A stretch of DNA of 13,831 bases from Streptosporangiaceae bacterium (GCA_030040475.1 JASHTQ010000029.1:1-13831), one strand, 5' to 3'; positions 6,796 through 13,831 are shown, numbered from the stretch's first letter. Notes: a model not told the origin generated them from the letters alone. A program made the numbers and translations.

Positions 6796-7371
6796 ATGAG
6801 CGATGTAAGTCGGGATGAATCGGCGGGGCAGCCCGGTGAGCAGGAGCTAGTCCGCGAGCCCGCCGAGCTGGTCTGCGAGCCCGCCGAGCTGGTCCGCGAG
6901 CCCGCGGAGCCGGTCTGCGAGCCCGCGGGGCTGGGCGGCGAAGCGGCGGAGTTGGGCGGGGAGTTGACGGGGCCGGTCGGTGAAGCGGCGGGGCGGATTC
7001 TTGTGGTGGAGGATGATCCCGAGGCGGCGCTGTACGCCATCCACGTGCTCGGCAGGCGGGGGCGGTTTGACGTCACGCATACGGCGGACCCGGCGGCGGC
7101 GCTGCGGATGGCCGCGGCGGAACGGTGGGACCTGGTGATGACCGACCTGGACATGCCGGGGATGAGCGGGCTGGAACTCGTTGACGCGCTGCGGCGGGTG
7201 GATCCCTCGCTGCCGGTCGCGGTGGTGACGGCGCACATCTGCGCGGACGAGACCGTCATCGCGCTGAAGCGTCGCGCGGATGAGTTCTTGACCAAGCCGG
7301 TCGGGGTGGACCAGCTGATCGCGACCGCGAGCGCGCTGATCGGCAAGGGGCGGGCCGCCCGGGCACGCTGA
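6796..7371 (+). CDS. Stand-alone receiver-domain protein with heptapeptide-repeat N-terminus
   Basis: Encodes 191 residues from the ATG at 6796; a GTG at 6781 would add five. Residues 1-18 are acidic and polar. Residues 19-67 are seven consecutive heptapeptides, four of the form V(R/C)EPAEL-like and three degenerate Gly/Glu units. Residues 68-185 are a complete receiver domain: acidic pocket VEDD, phospho-acceptor Asp117 (MTDLDMPG), Thr145 (VTAHI) and Lys167 (LTKPV). No output domain follows, so signalling would be by protein-protein contact or phospho-relay. No kinase is adjacent; the kinase at 3651-5657 is the nearest. A sigma-B-like promoter lies directly upstream. The repeat head carries Cys in alternate units (residues 27 and 41), which could make it redox-sensitive or a binding tail. 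That is speculation. Confidence 0.88.
   Translation: MSDVSRDESAGQPGEQELVREPAELVCEPAELVREPAEPVCEPAGLGGEAAELGGELTGPVGEAAGRILVVEDDPEAALYAIHVLGRRGRFDVTHTADPAAALRMAAAERWDLVMTDLDMPGMSGLELVDALRRVDPSLPVAVVTAHICADETVIALKRRADEFLTKPVGVDQLIATASALIGKGRAARAR
6850..6996 (+). repeat. Seven 21-bp tandem units in the receiver gene
   Basis: Units start at 6850, 6871, 6892, 6913, 6934, 6955 and 6976. The first four are close copies that alternate gtccgcgag/gtctgcgag starts, so a 42-bp dimer was probably duplicated. The last three are diverged but stay in phase up to the first strand of the receiver domain. Confidence 0.9.
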
Positions 7372-7450
7372 TCAGCACTGGGGCGGGCCGCCCTGGCGCG
7401 ATAACCTGCGAGAGGCTGACGGCTGAAGGGCCAGACTCGGAGGTGCGAAC

Positions 7451-8245
7451 GTGACGGTCGGCGATGGGGTCGCGGGGTCGGGAGTCGTCGTGACCGGGGC
7501 CGGCGCGGGCATCGGACGCGCGCTGGCGCACAGGCTCGCGGCGGCGGGAGCGCGGGTGGTGATCAACGACCTGGATGCCGGCGCGGCCGCCGAGGTGGCG
7601 CAGCAGACCGGCGGCTTCGCCGTCCCTGGCGACGCCGCGACCGAGCAGGGCGTGCACGACCTGATCGCGGCCGCCCGCGGGCACCTCGGCGAGATCGACA
7701 TCTACTGCTCCAACGCCGGGGTCGCGACGGGGACCGGGCCGGACGCCCCGGAAGAGGCCTGGCAGCGGTCCTGGGAGGTCAACGTGCTCGCGCACGTGCG
7801 GGCGTCGCGGGAACTGCTGCCGGCCTGGCTGGCGCGCGGCAGCGGCAGGTTCGTCGTGACCGCGTCGGCGGCCGGGCTGCTCACCATGCTGGGCGCCGCG
7901 CCGTACTCGGTCACCAAGCACGCGGCCGAGGCGTACGCGGAGTGGCTCGCCGCGACCTACGGGCACCGCGGGCTGATCGTGCACTGCATCTGCCCGCAGG
8001 GGGTGCGCACCGCCATGCTCGCCTCTTCCGGCCGGGCCGGTCAGGTCGTGCTCGCCGACGAGGCGATCGAGCCCGAGCAGGTCGGCGACGCGCTCTACGA
8101 GGGCATCGCCGCGGGCCGGTTCCTCATCCTGCCGCACCCGCAGGTCGGCGACTACTACCGGTTCCGCGCCAGCGACCCCGACAGGTGGCTGCGCGGCATG
8201 AACCGCATGCAGCAGAAGATCGAAGAGGTGGAGGCCGCCTCATGA
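7451..8245 (+). CDS. Short-chain dehydrogenase/reductase (classical SDR)
   Basis: Encodes 264 residues; the GTG at 7451 has GGAGG at 7439-7443. It is a Rossmann-fold oxidoreductase with the classical SDR marks: TGAGAGIG (15-22) for cofactor binding, NAG (88-90), Asn111, and the catalytic Ser139, Tyr152 and Lys156 (YSVTK). The Asp at the end of the second strand (VVINDLD, residue 40) suggests a preference for NAD(H) over NADP(H). The active site is complete. The substrate cannot be read from sequence; it should interconvert an alcohol and a ketone in the cytosol. Its stop overlaps the next start by 4 bp (ATGA), so it is made together with the MDR enzyme. Such pairs often sit in lipid or acyl-CoA catabolism loci, but no acyl-CoA gene is in this window. 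Confidence 0.93.
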   Translation: MTVGDGVAGSGVVVTGAGAGIGRALAHRLAAAGARVVINDLDAGAAAEVAQQTGGFAVPGDAATEQGVHDLIAAARGHLGEIDIYCSNAGVATGTGPDAPEEAWQRSWEVNVLAHVRASRELLPAWLARGSGRFVVTASAAGLLTMLGAAPYSVTKHAAEAYAEWLAATYGHRGLIVHCICPQGVRTAMLASSGRAGQVVLADEAIEPEQVGDALYEGIAAGRFLILPHPQVGDYYRFRASDPDRWLRGMNRMQQKIEEVEAAS

Positions 8246-9225
8246 AGGCGTGGCAGGTTACCGAGCTGGGCGAGCCGCTTGACGTGCTGGCGCTTAACGA
8301 GGTTCCGGAGCCGACGGCCGGGCCGGGGCAGGTGCTAGTGAGGGTGCGGGCGGCGGCGGCCAACTTTCCCGACGTGCTGATGTGCCGCGGGCTCTACCAG
8401 GTGCGCCCGGAGCTGCCGTTCACGCCGGGGATCGAGCTGTGCGGGGAGATCGTCGCGGTGGGGCCGGGAGTGACCGGGTTCGGCGTCGGGGACCGGGTCA
8501 TCGGCGGGTCTGTGCAGCCCACCGGGGGCTACGGCGAGCTCGCGGTCATGCGGGCGGACGGGATCTTGCCCGCGCCGGCGGGCCTGGACGACGCCGAGGC
8601 GGCGGCGTTCTTCATCACGTACCAGACGGGGTGGTTCGGGCTGCACCGTAGGGCGCAGCTCAAGGCGGGCGAGACGCTGCTCGTGCACGCAGCCGCGGGC
8701 GGGGTCGGCAGCGGGGCCGTCCAGCTCGGCAAGGCGGCCGGCGCCCACGTCATCGGCGTGGTCGGCGGCCAGCGCAAGGCCGAGGCGGCCCGCGCCCTCG
8801 GCGCGGACGTGGTGATCGACCGCCGCGAGCAGGACTTCGTCGAGGTGGTCAAGGAGGTCACCGGCGGGCGCGGCGCCGACGTCATCTACGACCCGGTCGG
8901 CGGCGAGACCTACGCCAGGTCCACCAAGTGCATCGCGTTCGAGGGCCGGATCCTGATCATCGGCTTCGCCAGCGGGCAGATCCCCACCGCCACGCTGAAC
9001 CACGCACTGATCAAGAACTACTCGATCGTCGGCCTGCACTGGGGCCTATACGCGACCAAGGACCCCCAATCCCTCAAGGACGCGCACGCCCAGCTCAGCC
9101 GGCTGGTCGCGGACGGCCTGATCCGGCCGCTGGTCAGCGAGCGGCTCAGGCTCGCCGACGTCGCCGAGGGGCTGGCGCGGCTGGCCGAGGGCGACGTCGT
9201 CGGCAGGCTCGTGTTCGTGCCTTAG
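8242..9225 (+). CDS. NADPH:quinone oxidoreductase-type MDR (zinc-independent)
   Basis: Encodes 327 residues from the ATG at 8242 inside the SDR stop. An in-frame start further upstream, from 7942, lies wholly within the SDR gene and is not credible. It belongs to the medium-chain dehydrogenase/reductase superfamily, quinone oxidoreductase branch. Visible marks are the GroES-like N-domain (PGQVLVRVRAAAANFPDVL, PFTPGIELCGEIVAVG, GDRVIG), the Rossmann motif AAAGGVGS (150-157), GAD.VID and YDPVGG. The Cys/His ligands of catalytic and structural zinc found in alcohol dehydrogenases are absent, as expected for this branch. It probably reduces an enone or quinone with NAD(P)H. Coupled translation with the SDR suggests two successive redox steps on one substrate, which is inference. 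Confidence 0.93.
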   Translation: MKAWQVTELGEPLDVLALNEVPEPTAGPGQVLVRVRAAAANFPDVLMCRGLYQVRPELPFTPGIELCGEIVAVGPGVTGFGVGDRVIGGSVQPTGGYGELAVMRADGILPAPAGLDDAEAAAFFITYQTGWFGLHRRAQLKAGETLLVHAAAGGVGSGAVQLGKAAGAHVIGVVGGQRKAEAARALGADVVIDRREQDFVEVVKEVTGGRGADVIYDPVGGETYARSTKCIAFEGRILIIGFASGQIPTATLNHALIKNYSIVGLHWGLYATKDPQSLKDAHAQLSRLVADGLIRPLVSERLRLADVAEGLARLAEGDVVGRLVFVP

Positions 9226-9369
9226 GCCTTGCCGACCCACCGCGGCCCGACCCAGCCGGTGCGGCGTACCTAGGTGCCGCGGCCGGACACGTTCGCCCCG
9301 CGGATCGCACCTGCCGCAACCGCCGCATCTCACCTGCCGCACCCGCCCCCGCCATCCGCCGCCGGCCGG

Positions 9370-9415
9370 ATCGTGGGTCAAAACCTCCCCTATAAGGGCA
9401 GCAACGACCCACGAT
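9370..9415. repeat. Inverted repeat with 10-bp perfect arms
   Basis: atcgtgggtc (9370-9379) and gacccacgat (9406-9415) flank 26 nt that contain ccctataaggg, itself able to form a small inner stem. It lies 145 bp after the MDR stop. It could be a terminator, a protein-binding site or a dispersed palindromic element. The lack of a T run weakens the terminator reading. Confidence 0.55.
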
Positions 9416-9528
9416 AATGAAAACAGGTCCGGATCAGGCGGCGAAGGGAATCACCCGGACGGCTGCCGCAGCGCCCGGCGAGGCAACCGTTGCTTGCTGC
9501 GGCACCAGGTGCCGCGGCTCGCTGCGAG

Positions 9529-9596
9529 AAATCTTAAATATCTATTACGGAACGGACGGTGGCGCACGTTGATGCCATAGGGCGTCGGCTCGTCCG
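9529..9596. repeat. 68-bp AT-rich direct repeat, copy 1
   Basis: Begins with the unusually AT-rich aaatcttaaatatctatta, then cggaacggacggtggcgcac, and ends ggctcgtccg. It is repeated 116 bp downstream with two mismatches (9576 and 9593). An internal cggacg/cgtccg inverted pair could fold the GC-rich half. Confidence 0.9.
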
Positions 9597-9644
9597 GCAC
9601 CCGCTTGCGTATCCGGCGCAGCGACCGCAGCTCACCCTGCAATT

Positions 9645-9712
9645 AAATCTTAAATATCTATTACGGAACGGACGGTGGCGCACGTTGATGCTATAGGGCG
9701 TCGGCTCGCCCG
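9645..9712. repeat. 68-bp AT-rich direct repeat, copy 2
   Basis: Matches copy 1 at 66 of 68 positions (differences at 9692 and 9709). Beyond the end, weaker similarity continues (cctgcctgtccggc against cttgcgtatccggc), which suggests a decayed 116-bp tandem duplication. Confidence 0.9.
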
Positions 9713-10206
9713 ATGCCTACCTGCCTGTCCGGCAGCCACGCTGATTTCAACTTTAACCTTTCCGAGATACGCACGGTAGTCAATCGGCCGACAAGGGACC
9801 AACACCGTGACGGCGCGTCCGCGCCGCCGGATCCGGCGAGGGGTCTCCGTCTCGATGATGACAGCGATTTTCCCGCCCAGGTCCTGCTCAGGCGGGCGTA
9901 GGCTAGAACCGAGCCGAGGCAGCGGAGCTAGTACGGTGCCGATGGTCTCCCGATCAGGAGATCCGGGACCCGGGCGCCGTGTCCATCAAATTACACGGAT
10001 CCCTTTCGCCCCTCCTCGAGCGCTAGGTATGACGCCTTGTGCACAGTAAAACCGGCCAGCGTTATTTTCAGAAACTCCCCCGTGATCACGTCTTGGCTGT
10101 CATCATCAGATATCGAAGAGGACCTGACGGTTTCCGCCAGGGACGACGTTATCGACATAACTCGTGGCTCGCCCACACCGTTCCCGAATGCTGGAGACGG
10201 AAGACG

Positions 10207-12666
10207 ATGAACGCTGGCAACGGTTACCGCAAGACGCCGGGGGATTATTTGCGGGCCGCCGCGACCGCAGGCACGGCCGCGGCTGCCCGGTTCCTCGCGA
10301 CCGCGATGTGGGCCAACGACGGCTGCCGTGATGCCGAGATCCTCGCCTTGAACCAGCGTCGGCTTCGGGCGGTCAGCGGAACGCCACAAGCCCCACGGGT
10401 TACCGAGCCAGGCTCGATCCCGCGGCTGCCCCCGGGCGCGACCGCCTTGGAGGTTCAGTCCGGGCCGCCTCCCGCCGCCACGGCGAGGGAAGCGGCATCG
10501 GCGTCGGCTGAGCCTTCCGGGCCGCATGCGGTCAGTGCACGGACATCAGGTTCGCTGGTCGTTGCGGAGCTTGTCGCCGCGACGGCACTGATGGCCGTCG
10601 CGGGCGTGCTGACGGTCAGCTACGGTCGTCACCGCCGGGCCGGCGGCAGAAGGGGCACTCCGTACGCCGGCGCACCGGAGAGACCCGTCGGCGCCGACGA
10701 TTCCTGGACCGGCAACGACCACTGGATAGCTCCTCCCAACCCATCCTGGCCCGCCGACGGACCCCTTTGGGGCGCCCCACTTCCCAGGGACGCGGGTCCC
10801 TACCGGGACCCCGAACCGTACAGGGACCCTGGGTTCCCCCAGGCCGCGCGACCGTACCGGGACCCCGAACCGCACCCGGGTCCTGGGTCCTACCGGGGTC
10901 CCGAGCCGTACCCCGGTCCCGAGCCGTACCAGGACGCCGAGCCCTACCGGGGTCCAGGGCCGTACCCGGGCCCCGAGCCGTACCAGGACGCCGAGCCCTA
11001 CCGGGGTCCAGGGCCGTACCCGGGCCCCGAGCCGTACCGGGGTCCAGGGCCGTACCCGGGTCCAGGGCCGTACCCGGGTCCAGGGCCGTACCCGGGTCCA
11101 GGGCCGTACCCGGGTCCAGGGCCGTACCCGGGTCCAGGGCCGTACCCGGGTCCCGAGCCCTACCGGGATGCCGAGCCCTACCGGGATGCCGAGCCCTACC
11201 GGGATGCCGAGCCGTACCCGGGTCCAGGGCCGTACCGGGATGCCGAGCCGTACCGGGCCCCCGAGCCGTACCGCGGTCCCGAGCCGTACCGGGACGCAGG
11301 ATTCCCCCAGGACACGGGGCCTTCTGGGAACGTTGGATTCACCCCGCACGTGGACGACTATCCCAGCTGGCCCGGGCGTCCTGGTCCCTATGCCCTGCAC
11401 CCCGATCATCCCAGTTGGCCCGGGCGGCCGGATCCGCGCTGGGCCGCCGCCGAAGCCGACCTGCGGGCGGATAGCTACCCAAGCTGGCCCGAATCCGAAT
11501 CCCCGCCCTGGTCCGACGCCGCGGCGCAGGCGCCTGGTGACCACGGACCCGGCTGGCCCGGCGGCAGCGGATACGCCGCACGACGGGAACCGCTGCCGCC
11601 TGCCGCCGGCCGCGGCCCGCGGCGGCCGCCCTCGGACACCGCACCGGCATTGCCGATGCGGGCGGACGTCGCCCGCCGGCCGGGCGGACCTACAGGTCCT
11701 ATGCCCGCGCTTCAGGCGAGGCCGACAGGGGTCGTCGCCCGCCGGCCGGGCGGGCCTACGGGTCCTATGCCCGCGCTTCGGGCAAGGCCGGCCGAAGTCA
11801 TGGGCCAGCCCGAGCCCGGCCACGTCTGGGATGCCGGCTCGGTACAGCTGGCCAGCTGGATCCTGACCGAGGCCAACGAGCAAGCCGCCGAGATAAGGTA
11901 CGAGGCGCGCGACCATGCGGCCACGTCGCTGGCCGAAGCGAAACAGGAGGCCGCCGAGACGATGCGGCGGGCCTCGGATCACGCCGCGGCCACGGTAGCG
12001 GCCGCCGAACTCCAGGCCGCCGAGATTCGGGCGGCGGCCGTCCTGAAGCTCTCGACCGACCTGGGCAAGGTGGCCTCGTACGTCACGGAGAACCTGCTTA
12101 CCGATACACCGCCCGCGGCGTGGCCGACCGTCCAGCCGGTCATCGAGCCGGCCGCCGAACCAGCCGCCCACCCGGTCACCCGGCCCGCCGCCGAGCCAGC
12201 CGCATCGCCGGTCACCCGGCCCGCCGCCGAACCAGCCGCATCGCCGGTCACCAGGCCGACTCCTGAGCCTGCCACCGGGCCGGCGGCACGACCCGTGGCC
12301 CGCCCGGCCGCCGACCCCGCGACCAGGCCGGGCACCAGGCCGGGCACCAGGCCGCAGGCCAGGCCGGGCACCAGGCCGCAGGCCAGGCCAGGGAGCAGGT
12401 CGGCGGGCAGGGCGAAGGACCAGCCTCGCCAGCTCAGGGCCATCCGCATTGCCGCCATTGCCACGGCGGCGCTGTTCTTGTTCGCCGTCGGCAGTGGCGC
12501 CACGGAGGTCGCGCTGCACGGATTCTCGTTCTTCGTATTCCGGGAAAGCGGAGCAGGCGAGACGGGACCCAGCGTAGGAACCGACCAGCAGTTCCTGGAG
12601 CGGCAGGCCGCGGCGCAAAGGGCACACAAGCCGGGCCGTCACGCCGCGAACAGCGCACCGGGGTAG
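10207..12666 (+). CDS. Large Pro/Tyr hexapeptide-repeat membrane protein with coiled coil
   Basis: Encodes 819 residues from the ATG at 10207 (GGAAG just upstream). The open frame continues up to a GTG at 10039, but those 56 codons lack the genomic codon bias. Order: N-terminal region; hydrophobic segment about 115-137 followed by RHRRAGGRRG; SWP motifs; 29 hexapeptides [GE]PY-(R/P/Q)-(D/G)-(P/A) at 197-370; more PSWP motifs; a 22-residue duplication; a long Ala/Glu helix (about 545-640, LTEANEQAAEIRYEARDHA) like F0 subunit b or DivIVA-type coiled coils; Pro/Ala/Arg repeats; a second hydrophobic segment (about 748-768); and a C-terminus FFVFRESGAG...DQQFLERQ. Positive residues after helix 1 and before helix 2 predict that the repeats and coiled coil are cytosolic. 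An MsrQ-like gene follows at 124 bp. I recognise no named family; a structural or scaffold role is inferred. Confidence 0.85.
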   Translation: MNAGNGYRKTPGDYLRAAATAGTAAAARFLATAMWANDGCRDAEILALNQRRLRAVSGTPQAPRVTEPGSIPRLPPGATALEVQSGPPPAATAREAASASAEPSGPHAVSARTSGSLVVAELVAATALMAVAGVLTVSYGRHRRAGGRRGTPYAGAPERPVGADDSWTGNDHWIAPPNPSWPADGPLWGAPLPRDAGPYRDPEPYRDPGFPQAARPYRDPEPHPGPGSYRGPEPYPGPEPYQDAEPYRGPGPYPGPEPYQDAEPYRGPGPYPGPEPYRGPGPYPGPGPYPGPGPYPGPGPYPGPGPYPGPGPYPGPEPYRDAEPYRDAEPYRDAEPYPGPGPYRDAEPYRAPEPYRGPEPYRDAGFPQDTGPSGNVGFTPHVDDYPSWPGRPGPYALHPDHPSWPGRPDPRWAAAEADLRADSYPSWPESESPPWSDAAAQAPGDHGPGWPGGSGYAARREPLPPAAGRGPRRPPSDTAPALPMRADVARRPGGPTGPMPALQARPTGVVARRPGGPTGPMPALRARPAEVMGQPEPGHVWDAGSVQLASWILTEANEQAAEIRYEARDHAATSLAEAKQEAAETMRRASDHAAATVAAAELQAAEIRAAAVLKLSTDLGKVASYVTENLLTDTPPAAWPTVQPVIEPAAEPAAHPVTRPAAEPAASPVTRPAAEPAASPVTRPTPEPATGPAARPVARPAADPATRPGTRPGTRPQARPGTRPQARPGSRSAGRAKDQPRQLRAIRIAAIATAALFLFAVGSGATEVALHGFSFFVFRESGAGETGPSVGTDQQFLERQAAAQRAHKPGRHAANSAPG
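10795..11316 (+). repeat. 29-unit hexapeptide array (18-bp units)
   Basis: 522 bp, exactly 29 units of 18 bp without a phase break. Most units read [GE]PYxxx. Both ends carry variant units (GFPQAA third, GFPQDT last). Subarrays show recent expansion: a perfect 54-bp tandem duplication at 10921-10974 and 10975-11028; five identical copies of gggccgtacccgggtcca from 11047 to 11136, plus a sixth ending in ccc to 11154; and taccgggatgccgagccc three times from 11161 to 11214 with one change. Confidence 0.95.
11668..11799 (+). repeat. 66-bp tandem duplication (22 residues twice)
   Basis: VARRPGGPTGPMPAL plus seven residues is encoded twice, at 11668-11733 and 11734-11799, with several base changes. 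It lies between the hexapeptide region and the coiled coil. Confidence 0.88.
12136..12279 (+). repeat. 36-bp tandem repeats (12 residues, four copies) before the C-terminal membrane segment
   Basis: Units PVIEPAAEPAAH, PVTRPAAEPAAS (twice) and PVTRPTPEPATG follow each other in phase. Further short RPGT/RPQA repeats continue to about 12392. They give a stiff, basic Pro-rich spacer between the coiled coil and the second hydrophobic segment. Confidence 0.85.
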
Positions 12667-12694
12667 CGAACGGAGGCGGACAAACCGCACAAAT

Positions 12695-12743
12695 AGCCTG
12701 TCGGCTGGCATCATAGCCGGTCAGCCGGTACCAGCCGAGGGCT
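12695..12743 (+). terminator. Imperfect hairpin between the repeat-protein and MsrQ-like genes
   Basis: tcggctgg (12701-12708) pairs with ccagccga (12731-12738), extended by agcc/ggct outside a small internal loop. It could be a terminator or attenuator in the 124-bp gap. There is no T run after it, so readthrough into the next gene is possible. Confidence 0.4.
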
Positions 12744-12790
12744 AAGCCAAGTGGGAGCGAGCCAAGATCTGTGGAAGGAGAATCCGCACG

Positions 12791-13792
12791 ATGGCTACCA
12801 CGAGGGAGCCGCACGCCCCCTATTCACCGGCTCCACCGACAGCCGCGTATGGCGGCCCGGACACCCATCAGTTGGACCTGCACGCTTACGACGCCGTAGA
12901 GACCTGGCAGCAGGAAGAGGCGCCGGCGGACGACCACCAGCCGCGGCGACGGCCGGATAAGAGCCGTGTCGACGAATGGATGGACAAGGATTTCAAGTTC
13001 GGCGGCTCCCGGATCAAGCGGAAGGCGGTCGCGCTGGTCCTGCTGGGTGCCCCCGCGACGGCCCCGCTGTTCTTCATGGCGCCCGCGTTCTTCACGATGA
13101 ACAAGAACACCTTCGGCGGGTCGGTCGACGACACGCTGGGGACCGGGGCTGAGCTGTGCCTGTTTGTGTGCCTGCTCGTCACGCCACTGGTCACGCTCAC
13201 CGGGCAGCGCTGGTTCGTCCCGCTGCGCCGGTGGTACGGGATCATGATGGCGTGCTGCGCCATCGGCGACGCGATCGCCGCCGGCCTGACCGACAATTTC
13301 GGGTTCGGCTTCCTCGGCGTCGTGGCCGGGCACGCGTTCGAGCTCATGGGATTCATGATGGTGTTGCTGGTGATCCCGGTCCTGATCACCGGCAACCACT
13401 GGGCGCAGCGCAAGCTCGGCAGGTACTGGAAGCCGCTGCAGCGGATCACATATGTCATCTGGGGGCTGCTGTTCCTCCACTTGGCCCTGCTGGAAGGACT
13501 CGGGTTCCAAAACGGGGCCACCCACAACGGCTCGGGCAACCCCGGTGACGGTGACCCCATCTTCCACCAGCGGCTCTACCAGTACTGCGCGTGCAGCCTG
13601 TTCCTGCTGACTCTCCGGCTGCCGCCAGTCAAGAGGTGGATAGCCGCCCGGCAACGGGAGGGCCGGGGGTGGCTGGTGTGGCTGACCATCGCACCGATTT
13701 TCGCGCTATTCATATTCGGCATGATCTTCGCCATCAACGAGGAGATCTTCAAGGGGTTCAACTCCTTCATGGAGCACCCCAGCGCCGAATAA
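12791..13792 (+). CDS. MsrQ-like ferric-reductase transmembrane protein with altered heme-ligand positions
   Basis: Encodes 333 residues; the ATG at 12791 follows GGAAGGAG (12773-12780). Residues 1-75 are polar, Pro-rich and cytosolic-looking, and end in KRK before the first membrane segment. Hydrophobic segments lie near 78-103, 119-137, 148-165, 174-200, 219-237, 262-277 and 294-314. The core aligns without gaps to my recollection of MsrQ: RRWYGIMMACCAIGD at the first heme-His helix and QRKLGRYWKPLQRITYVIWGLLFLH at the last two. The three MsrQ heme-ligand histidines correspond here to Asp160, Gln217 and His230; only the last is kept, and His181 is an extra candidate ligand. No methionine sulfoxide reductase (msrP) gene is adjacent. 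It is a membrane protein of the ferric-reductase-like fold. Heme binding and electron transfer are uncertain. Confidence 0.8.
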   Translation: MATTREPHAPYSPAPPTAAYGGPDTHQLDLHAYDAVETWQQEEAPADDHQPRRRPDKSRVDEWMDKDFKFGGSRIKRKAVALVLLGAPATAPLFFMAPAFFTMNKNTFGGSVDDTLGTGAELCLFVCLLVTPLVTLTGQRWFVPLRRWYGIMMACCAIGDAIAAGLTDNFGFGFLGVVAGHAFELMGFMMVLLVIPVLITGNHWAQRKLGRYWKPLQRITYVIWGLLFLHLALLEGLGFQNGATHNGSGNPGDGDPIFHQRLYQYCACSLFLLTLRLPPVKRWIAARQREGRGWLVWLTIAPIFALFIFGMIFAINEEIFKGFNSFMEHPSAE

Positions 13793-13831
13793 GTCGGCGA
13801 TCGTCATCGGTTTGGCTGGGGCTGGCAGCCG

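Larger units (their letters stand above)
9226..10206. other. About 1 kb without a convincing gene; inverted and direct repeats
   Basis: Base composition falls below that of the genes and short open frames lack codon bias. Contents: an imperfect gcggc/gccgc inverted repeat around acctaggt (9261-9280), which might end the SDR-MDR transcript; a 10-bp inverted repeat (9370-9415); the 17-bp palindrome gcggcacc-a-ggtgccgc (9499-9515); two copies of a 68-bp AT-rich box; and the leader of the repeat-protein gene. The 12-mer aggtgccgcggc occurs both at 9272-9283 and 9507-9518. No tRNA or other RNA gene is recognisable. Confidence 0.6.

Noticed and set aside
7942..8241. Upstream extension of the quinone oxidoreductase by 100 codons
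   Set aside because: The stretch lies entirely inside the SDR gene in another frame, and the family's normal N-terminus MKAWQVTE begins at 8242.
9451..9642. 63-codon minus-strand frame across the first AT-rich box
   Set aside because: No ribosome site or recognised family. The two base differences between repeat copies change amino acids, so there is no sign of protein-level selection. Kept only as an alternative reading in the findings.
10039..10206. Upstream extension of the repeat-protein gene from a GTG
   Set aside because: Codon use is unlike the rest of the gene, and a ribosome site sits directly before the ATG at 10207.
10795..11316. CRISPR array
   Set aside because: The repeats are contiguous 18-bp coding units without spacers and stay in frame with a protein.

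Overview
The window is very GC-rich, with third codon positions almost always G or C. Genes start at ATG or GTG behind purine-rich ribosome sites and often overlap by 4 bp. This fits an actinomycete (Actinomycetota). The sequence alone does not name a genus.

Layout. (A) 40-3332, minus strand: four genes read leftward. Three are paralogous small four-helix membrane proteins. Between the first and second in transcription order lies a three-part protein whose C-terminal class C beta-lactamase-type domain has lost its catalytic Ser, Lys and Tyr. (B) 3333-3650: a divergent control region with a promoter candidate, a perfect palindrome and phased direct repeats. (C) 3651-6457, plus strand: a soluble GAF-like/PAS/PAS histidine kinase and an OmpR-type response regulator, overlapping by 4 bp, then a large hairpin at 6522-6577. 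(D) 6796-7371: a stand-alone receiver protein with a heptapeptide-repeat N-terminus, behind a promoter that fits the Streptomyces sigma-B pattern. (E) 7451-9225: a short-chain dehydrogenase and a quinone-oxidoreductase-type MDR enzyme, overlapping by 4 bp. (F) 9226-10206: about 1 kb without a convincing gene, holding inverted repeats and a 68-bp AT-rich box present twice. (G) 10207-13792: an 819-residue repeat protein with two membrane segments, carrying 29 in-phase hexapeptides and an F0-b/DivIVA-like helix, followed by an MsrQ-like membrane protein lacking two of the three expected heme-ligand histidines.

How the parts may work together. The two-component pair is divergent from the membrane/pseudo-hydrolase operon, so it is a natural candidate regulator of it. 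This is inference from layout. The SDR and MDR enzymes look like a co-translated redox pair of unknown substrate. The repeat protein and the MsrQ-like protein may form a membrane assembly.

The two least ordinary units are A (a predicted catalytically dead beta-lactamase fold among three paralogous membrane proteins) and G (a tyrosine/proline hexapeptide membrane protein beside a heme-ligand-deficient ferric-reductase-like protein). Both rest on motif reading by eye and have not been tested by database search.
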